A stretch of DNA of 10,017 bases, taken from NCBI GenBank assembly GCA_002409215.1, contig DHUO01000021.1, positions 784 through 10,800 on the forward strand. The letters are read 5' to 3'. Below the pieces are notes generated by a model. That model saw only the letters and a program-made list of their open reading frames with translations, did not search any database and was not told where the DNA came from. Source of the DNA: Candidatus Dojkabacteria bacterium UBA5232 (lineage in GTDB: Bacteria; Patescibacteriota; Dojkabacteria; SC72). Both the position numbers and the translations under genes were made by a program. Shown here piece after piece: positions 5,651-10,017 of this stretch (position 1 is its first letter; each line of letters opens with the position of its first letter).

Positions 5651-6817
5651 ATGAAACTATTAAAAAAGACAACATCCCTCCTATTACTTCTACCATTTAT
5701 CTTCCAACCATTTCTTGCATTCGCACAAGAGACACAGCCTGAAGAAACAAAAGTAGAAGCAGAAACAGAGAAAAAGACAACAACTCCTTTTGCTGAGCTA
5801 GAATTAGAATTCCCAACTATAACCGATAACCCAAGTCTAATCATTACATTTGTAGATCCTTCTGCAGAGAAAGAAGGCGTTCATTTAGAAATTGATAAAA
5901 AAGGGTTTGTCGGAATCAAAAGTCCATATACTTTTCCAGCCCTTAGTATTGGGAATCATTTTCTGAAATTCAAGTTTGTAGACAAATATGGAGCAATGCA
6001 AATTGTTGAAAAGGAAATTATTGTAATCCCAAGGGCACCGATATTAAATACACCTTTAATAGAAACTTCAAAAATTACCTTCAGTGGTTCAGCACTAGCA
6101 GGCTCAGAGGTTATACTTCTTCTTAGTGCAGATAGTAAAATGATAACTAAAAACGGAGAGGTTGATGAAGATGGTAAATGGAAAATAGAGGTTACAGATA
6201 CGATTCCAAGTGGAATATACTCCTTTACCGCTTTTGTTAGGAAGTATGGATACGGTAGTAATTTCGCACAAGCCATGACACTTGAAGTGGGTAATGGACA
6301 TGCACAAGTTAAAGAGGAAGAGAAGAAAGAGAAAATTCATTTTGCATTCAAAGATATTAACAGCACAAATATTGAAGACGTTTTTTCTACTAATACAGAT
6401 TTAATATTACTGCTTGTTTCAACACTTGTTTTAGGACTACTTTTAGGACTTCTTTTCTCAAGCATGTCCCACAGAAGCAAAGAAAACAAACAGGTAGAGA
6501 TTGCATCTAAGACATTAGAAAAGCCCGTTGACAACTTAAACAAACCTATGACATTAAGGGATAAGTTAATAAACAAAGAGGTAGGGATAGATGCGAGTGA
6601 TTGTCCAGAAGGAAATAAAAACAAAGCTAAAGAAGTAGAAGAAGAGGAAGCAGAACCAGTAATTATTAACGAAATTAAAAGTGTTAAGAAAGATGAAGAG
6701 AAAGAAGAAAAAGTTGTTAGTAAGATTGATTTCCTAAAGAACTTCAAGCACCAAGACCCTGATGATGAGAAAGGGAAAGAGAAAAAGGTAAAAGTATCTC
6801 TGGTTTCAAAGAAGTAA
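5651..6817 (+). CDS. Secreted, membrane-anchored protein with an Ig-like domain, unknown function
   Basis: The 388-residue protein begins with a signal peptide: basic MKLLKK, a hydrophobic core to about residue 22, and a likely cleavage at AFA-Q (25/26). A Glu- and Thr-rich linker follows, then a beta-rich outer part. Residues about 130-214 look like a bacterial Ig-like fold, with the typical ITFSGSALAGSEVILLL opening, DEDGKWKIEV in the middle and SGIYSFTAFVRKYGYGS near the end. A single membrane helix lies at about 251-271, followed by a charged cytoplasmic tail of over 110 residues rich in Lys and Glu, with probable disordered or coiled parts. So the topology is outside Ig-like region, one helix, inside tail. 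I do not recognise a named family. It may be an adhesin, an envelope scaffold or part of a surface appendage. The tRNA-Leu begins only four bases after its stop codon. Confidence 0.75.
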   Translation: MKLLKKTTSLLLLLPFIFQPFLAFAQETQPEETKVEAETEKKTTTPFAELELEFPTITDNPSLIITFVDPSAEKEGVHLEIDKKGFVGIKSPYTFPALSIGNHFLKFKFVDKYGAMQIVEKEIIVIPRAPILNTPLIETSKITFSGSALAGSEVILLLSADSKMITKNGEVDEDGKWKIEVTDTIPSGIYSFTAFVRKYGYGSNFAQAMTLEVGNGHAQVKEEEKKEKIHFAFKDINSTNIEDVFSTNTDLILLLVSTLVLGLLLGLLFSSMSHRSKENKQVEIASKTLEKPVDNLNKPMTLRDKLINKEVGIDASDCPEGNKNKAKEVEEEEAEPVIINEIKSVKKDEEKEEKVVSKIDFLKNFKHQDPDDEKGKEKKVKVSLVSKK

Positions 6818-6821
6818 ATAC

Positions 6822-6904
6822 GCCAGGGTGGTGAAATGGCAGACACGCTACGTTCAGGACGTAGTCCTAGCAATAGGGTGGGGGTTCAACTCCCCCCCTT
6901 GGCA
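6822..6904 (+). tRNA. tRNA-Leu (anticodon CAG)
   Basis: The 83-base molecule folds into a class II tRNA. The acceptor arms GCCAGGG and CCTTGGC form seven pairs with one G-T wobble. The anticodon stem CTACG/CGTAG encloses the loop TTCAGGA, with anticodon CAG at 6855-6857, which reads CUG. The long variable arm is CCTA-GCAA-TAGG, as in leucine tRNAs, and the T arm is GGGGG-TTCAACT-CCCCC. The discriminator base is A at 6904, as for leucine. CCA is not encoded, so it must be added by a nucleotidyltransferase. It is GC-rich against an AT-rich background. It lies four bases after the upstream protein gene and directly against the stop codon of the convergent solute-binding protein gene. Confidence 0.96.
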
Positions 6905-8671
6905 TTACTCCCAGTACCAATCTTCTATATTATGGAATCTAGCATAGGAATTATTCACCGACTCCAAATCTACACCTCGAAGATTTGAATTTACTGTATA
7001 AGTAAAGGCAGGGTTAAACAGAAATATAGCAGGACTACCACTATTCAAATACCTCTGGAATAAAGCATACTTCTGTTTTCTAACATCTTTATTTGTAGTT
7101 TGTCTACCCTCCTCAAGTAAAATATCAACTCTCTCATAACTATAACCAGAAAGATTTAAATCAGGATAATTAACTTTCAAAGAATGCCATAAATTATACT
7201 GGTCTGGATCAATAGTTGTTTCAACTTCATAGAGAAGCAACTCAAAATTTCTAGTTGCTACAACCTCCTGTGTGATTTGATTATATTCAACCTTCTCTAT
7301 CTTTAAAAACACCCCCTCTTTTTTATAAAACTCTGCTAATAGTTCTGCCATCCTATTATTCGTAGGAGTATCAAGATAGGTAATTGTAAAATTCAAAATC
7401 TCTTTATTTGCGCTCTCGTAATAACCACTCTCACTATTCATCGTATAACCCAAATCCTTCAACAGCTCCTCTGCCTTCTGAGGGTTATATTCGTACTTCT
7501 CAATATCATTGTTATAAGCCCAAGATGTTTCTGGAAGTGGTCCATACATAACTTCACCACCAGAATCAAGAACATTAAGATACTCTATCTTATCAAACAG
7601 ATAGTTCAAAGATCTACGCATATTATCATTCTTTAATGACTCTTTACGAATATTAAAGAAAATCAACCTCTCTCTATCTCTAATAGTCATACTATATTTC
7701 GTAAAGTTACTATACTCATCCGTATACTCAAAAGATTTCTTATCCCAACCACCAACAGCATCTAACTCCCCAACTCTAAAAGCCATCTGCTCTGCTTCTA
7801 ATGTCGGATATATCTTGAAAATTATCTTTTTAATCTTGGTATCATACCTATCATACTTATTATCTTCCAATACAACTTCATAATCATCTATCTTCTCAAC
7901 ACGAAACTTTCCACTACCCATCGGATATTTTGAAAACTGATCAAAAGCCATTTTTCCAATATCTACACCTTCTAATCTAGCTTTAGGAACTATATAAATA
8001 GATACAGCCTTGAAAAAGACAGGATTATTCTCCTTCAATGTAAATCTAACTGTTTCTTCATCAATCTTCTCTATACCCACACTCTCAAAAGCCTCACCAA
8101 CAGAGTCAGTATCACTTCTTTTCGCTAACTTAACAGCACTCTCAAATGTAAAAAGCACATCTTCAATACTCAAATCACTTCCGTCACTCCACTTCAAAGT
8201 TTTGTCTATTTTAAAATCAATAACCAATCCATTACCACTACTAACCCAGCTCTTAGCAACACCAGGAGTAGGGTTCCCATCCTTATCGATATTAACAAAT
8301 TTTTCAAACACCAAACTTTGAATAGCTCTATCAGAAAAGTTATTCGTCACAAAAAGGGGATTTAAAGAGTTTACAGAACCAACCAAACCTTCAACAAAAG
8401 TATCTTTCTTCACACTCCTTGTATTCAACTTTGCGAAAGAAGATGAATTAAATATTAATATCAAAAGACCAGCTAAAAGAGAAAACAGGAAGATATAGCT
8501 AATAGGAATAAGCTTCTTGTACAAAGTATACAAGGTCGTAGGGTAGTTCCAAATCATCTCCCGAAGACTGAACCTCCTCCTTGTTGATGGCGAAGACACT
8601 CTCACATTCAAATCATCAAGAGCACTCTTCATTGGATTATCCAAAACTTTCTCTGTTTTCTTCTTTTTCAT
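6905..8671 (-). CDS. Membrane-anchored extracellular solute-binding protein, family 5 (oligopeptide type)
   Basis: Family 5 solute-binding proteins catch oligopeptides, dipeptides or nickel for ABC importers. This 588-residue member has a basic N-terminal cytoplasmic region of about 53 residues (KKKK at the start, STRRRF near 29-34), one membrane helix at about 54-74, and then the full binding fold to the end. Family features include GSVNSLNPLFV and KFVNIDKDGNPTPGVAKSW near the start of the domain, LKWSDGSDLSIEDVLFTF, a KYPMGSGKFRVEKID stretch, and in lobe II NDNMRRSLNYLFDK, YNPQKAEELLKDLGY and YEVETTIDPDQYNLWHS. There is no lipobox cysteine, so the anchor is the helix, not lipid. It is last in a leftward cluster, 19 bases after secG. 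No permease or ATPase gene is in the window, so its import partner, if any, is elsewhere. Its stop codon touches the tRNA 3' end, leaving no room for a terminator. Confidence 0.9.
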   Translation of the reverse strand: MKKKKTEKVLDNPMKSALDDLNVRVSSPSTRRRFSLREMIWNYPTTLYTLYKKLIPISYIFLFSLLAGLLILIFNSSSFAKLNTRSVKKDTFVEGLVGSVNSLNPLFVTNNFSDRAIQSLVFEKFVNIDKDGNPTPGVAKSWVSSGNGLVIDFKIDKTLKWSDGSDLSIEDVLFTFESAVKLAKRSDTDSVGEAFESVGIEKIDEETVRFTLKENNPVFFKAVSIYIVPKARLEGVDIGKMAFDQFSKYPMGSGKFRVEKIDDYEVVLEDNKYDRYDTKIKKIIFKIYPTLEAEQMAFRVGELDAVGGWDKKSFEYTDEYSNFTKYSMTIRDRERLIFFNIRKESLKNDNMRRSLNYLFDKIEYLNVLDSGGEVMYGPLPETSWAYNNDIEKYEYNPQKAEELLKDLGYTMNSESGYYESANKEILNFTITYLDTPTNNRMAELLAEFYKKEGVFLKIEKVEYNQITQEVVATRNFELLLYEVETTIDPDQYNLWHSLKVNYPDLNLSGYSYERVDILLEEGRQTTNKDVRKQKYALFQRYLNSGSPAIFLFNPAFTYTVNSNLRGVDLESVNNSYARFHNIEDWYWE

Positions 8672-8690
8672 AAATATCTCAGTAGATTAT

Positions 8691-8921
8691 CTACTTCGAG
8701 GAAAGTTTCAAGATAACTAAAGAAGTTACCACTAAAACTACAATCAAACCTATTGTTAGATAATAAAGAAACTTCTCTAAACCTCTTTTAGTTCTAAATA
8801 TCTCTCCACCTCCTCCAAACATCTGACCTAACCCTTCAGCTCTGTTTTGAAGAAGAATGCTAACTACAAGTACTGCACAAACTACGATTTGTACTATTGA
8901 TAATATTTTTGTTGTATCCAT
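8691..8921 (-). CDS. secG: Preprotein translocase subunit SecG
   Basis: SecG is the small accessory subunit of the SecYEG channel in the inner membrane. The 76-residue protein has two membrane helices (about 6-24 and 52-71) joined by the family loop: LLQNRAEGLGQMFGGGGEIF (residues 23-42) followed by RTKRGLEKFL. This pattern (LLQ, a Gly-rich FGGG, then RG near helix 2) is diagnostic for SecG. I chose the ATG at 8921. A GTG five codons upstream (8936) is possible, but a perfect TATAAT lies between the two, ending six bases before the ATG, so a transcript from that promoter would begin at the ATG. Upstream, 29 bases away from this ATG, is the stop codon of a membrane protein gene in the same direction, and downstream is the solute-binding protein gene. 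Confidence 0.93.
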   Translation of the reverse strand: MDTTKILSIVQIVVCAVLVVSILLQNRAEGLGQMFGGGGEIFRTKRGLEKFLYYLTIGLIVVLVVTSLVILKLSSK

Positions 8922-8927
8922 AGGTGG

Positions 8928-8933
8928 ATTATA
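8928..8933 (-). promoter_or_regulatory. -10 box of secG, consistent with a leaderless transcript
   Basis: TATAAT on the minus strand, directly preceded by TG, is followed by six bases (CCACCT) and then ATG. This puts the expected start of transcription on the A of the start codon. The -35 region has no good match at 16-18 bp. It would be an internal promoter within the leftward cluster. Confidence 0.5.
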
Positions 8934-8950
8934 CACTAATTTAATAAAAA

Positions 8951-9364
8951 TTACTTCCTATCAAGCTCCTTGTAAATTGAAGTAATAAAGGAAGTAAGAA
9001 AAGAGGCAATAGCAATCGATACAAGTGGAATTACTTTGAATTCATTAATCTGAATATTACCTATTTTTGAACCAGAAAACAGGAATTCATTAACTGCAAA
9101 ATCAACCATAACTAAATTCATAAGATACAAAACACCTGTCAAAACCAAAGTACCCATTAAAAGAAATGTAATAAAATTACACTTCACAGTTAAGAAATTA
9201 AGTACGGGACAAGCAGCAAGCAATGCAATACCTCCCGCAAATAAAGTTAAGAAAAGATAAAGAAATGATTGTGGCAGATGGAATGCATCTTTAAATAAGC
9301 TTAAAACAAAGAACTGAATAAGCATCCCAATTAAAACTAGTTTTGTACCTTCTTTCATTAGCAT
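8951..9364 (-). CDS. Four-helix membrane protein, possibly of the YvlD/phage holin IV type
   Basis: This 137-residue protein is mostly hydrophobic, with likely helices at about 8-24, 34-51, 64-87 and 111-130 and a short basic end (YKELDRK). The layout of four helices, with a CPVLNFLT motif between helices 2 and 3 and a polar stretch before helix 4, recalls the small YvlD/holin superfamily IV membrane proteins, in which a proline-containing PLxxLT motif is common. That match is by eye and weak. Two starts are possible: ATG at 9364 and ATG at 9358, two codons later; neither has a Shine-Dalgarno sequence. It is the first gene of the leftward cluster with secG and the solute-binding protein, and is divergent from pyruvate kinase. 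Confidence 0.75.
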   Translation of the reverse strand: MLMKEGTKLVLIGMLIQFFVLSLFKDAFHLPQSFLYLFLTLFAGGIALLAACPVLNFLTVKCNFITFLLMGTLVLTGVLYLMNLVMVDFAVNEFLFSGSKIGNIQINEFKVIPLVSIAIASFLTSFITSIYKELDRK

Positions 9365-9420
9365 TAAAGAATAATTTACTAATTTTAGGATACTAGATTA
9401 CAAAAACTTTTACAATCATG

Positions 9421-9426
9421 TATACT
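9421..9426 (+). promoter_or_regulatory. Likely -10 box of the pyruvate kinase gene
   Basis: TATACT, directly preceded by TG, lies 22 bases before the pyk ATG, giving a leader of about 16 bases. A weak -35 candidate TTACAA is 17 bp upstream (9398-9403). The leader has no Shine-Dalgarno sequence. Confidence 0.4.
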
Positions 9427-9448
9427 TAAATATTAGAAAACTGCTCAA

Positions 9449-10017
9449 ATGAATAATGTTGCTAAAACAAAAATTGTAGCCACTATTGGCCCCTCTACAT
9501 GGGATGATTCTGTTCTAGAGAGAATGTATGAGAATGGTATGAGGTTAGCAAGAATCAATGCCTCTTTTGCTGATGAAGCAGAACTAGATAGAGTTTCCAA
9601 ACAGCTAAGAAAAATATCTCCTAGAATCGCAACTATTTTAGATACACAAGGGACAAAAATTAGAGTTCGCGGTTTAACCAAAGAAATTGAGGTAAAAGAT
9701 ACAATCATCCTCTCCTCAAAAGATAATCCGAATCCAAATATCGTTAAGGTTACATATCCTACTTTACACGATGATGTAGTCATAGGGACAAAAATTCTTC
9801 TTGATGATGGAAATATTCAATTAATTGTTAAACAAATAAAAGGGAGTGAGGTACTTTGTGATGTAACACAGGCAGGAATATTAAAACCAAATAAAACTGT
9901 TAATATTCCATCTGTTAATCTTAACTTCCCCGCATTAACAGAGAAGGACAAGAAAGATATTGTATACGCTGCTAATAATGGTTTTGACTACATTAGTGCA
10001 TCTTTTGTTAGAACAAA
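9449..10017 (+). CDS. pyk: Pyruvate kinase, 3' end outside the window
   Basis: Pyruvate kinase makes pyruvate and ATP from phosphoenolpyruvate and ADP, the last step of glycolysis. The first 189 codons are present. The opening KTKIVATIGPS (residues 6-16) is typical. Active-site residues R35, N37 and S39 in ARINAS and D65, T66 and R72 in LDTQGTKIR are present. The B domain follows, with LLDDGNIQLIV, and the return to the barrel is clear in VNIPSVNLNFPALTEKDKKDI and NGFDYISASFVR. There are departures from the common form: the His after the Ser in RxNxSH is Phe (F40), LDTKGPEIR is LDTQGTKIR, and KGVNLPG is KTVNIPS. This looks like a divergent but functional enzyme. The catalytic Lys and Mg ligands lie past the window edge and cannot be checked. 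Confidence 0.92.
   Translation, partial: MNNVAKTKIVATIGPSTWDDSVLERMYENGMRLARINASFADEAELDRVSKQLRKISPRIATILDTQGTKIRVRGLTKEIEVKDTIILSSKDNPNPNIVKVTYPTLHDDVVIGTKILLDDGNIQLIVKQIKGSEVLCDVTQAGILKPNKTVNIPSVNLNFPALTEKDKKDIVYAANNGFDYISASFVRT

Noticed and set aside
6337..6873. A 178-codon open frame on the minus strand
   Set aside because: It is antisense to the Ig-like surface protein and the tRNA; its Ser/Phe-rich composition mirrors the Lys/Glu-rich sense codons and shows no family signal.
8681..8695. Palindrome AGTAGA-TTA-TCTACT at the end of secG as a terminator
   Set aside because: The stem is only six AT-rich pairs, there is no T tract after it on the minus strand, and the next gene follows at once. 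At most it is a weak intercistronic hairpin.
1..10017. CRISPR array, phage integrase or insertion sequence with transposase
   Set aside because: No regularly spaced repeats, recombinase or transposase motifs were seen on either strand.

Overview
The window is a compact, AT-rich bacterial chromosome segment with twelve protein genes and one tRNA on both strands. By my reading it has the look of a small-genome bacterium of the Patescibacteria/CPR type. The signs are short proteins, almost no spacers, no convincing Shine-Dalgarno sequence before any of the eleven visible starts, several -10 boxes sitting 5-8 bases before a start codon, a membrane-anchored family 5 solute-binding protein and a tRNA without encoded CCA. 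This placement is inference; nothing here fixes the phylum. The code is the standard bacterial one: TGA acts as a stop at the end of the histidine kinase, and no good frame needs it as a sense codon.

Layout. Bases 1-1485 hold the C-terminal three quarters of the ribosome-associated GTPase TypA/BipA. Bases 1486-1728 carry no gene, but contain a perfect 21-bp inverted repeat enclosing 126 bp, then a clear rho-independent terminator for the leftward RNA-binding (RRM) protein gene at 1729-1989. Rightward from 2175 lie an epoxyqueuosine reductase (QueH), a 109-residue three-helix membrane protein and a 43-residue single-helix protein with an acidic tail. Next is a two-component system in an unusual arrangement: an OmpR/PhoB-type response regulator (3319-3999) and a four-helix membrane histidine kinase (3979-5064) point at each other and share their last 21 bp. 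A peptide deformylase gene follows, divergent from the kinase, then a secreted or membrane-anchored Ig-like protein and a tRNA-Leu(CAG). The tRNA abuts, tail to tail, a leftward cluster of a four-helix membrane protein, secG and a membrane-anchored oligopeptide-type solute-binding protein. The window closes with the first 189 codons of a divergent pyruvate kinase.

How it works together. The most informative regulatory signal is a repeated box. TTGTAACA occurs twice at 11-bp spacing before the response regulator, and an 11-bp match to it (ATTTTGTAACA) lies in the same orientation before the kinase. In each case the box ends exactly 10 bp before a -10-like hexamer, and the deformylase promoter on the other side of the kinase box has the same 10-bp gap. 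This is the geometry of PhoB/OmpR-class operators. It suggests that the regulator controls its own gene, its kinase and possibly the deformylase. The remaining genes are mostly housekeeping: translation (typA, def, tRNA-Leu, queH), RNA binding, secretion (secG) and glycolysis (pyk).
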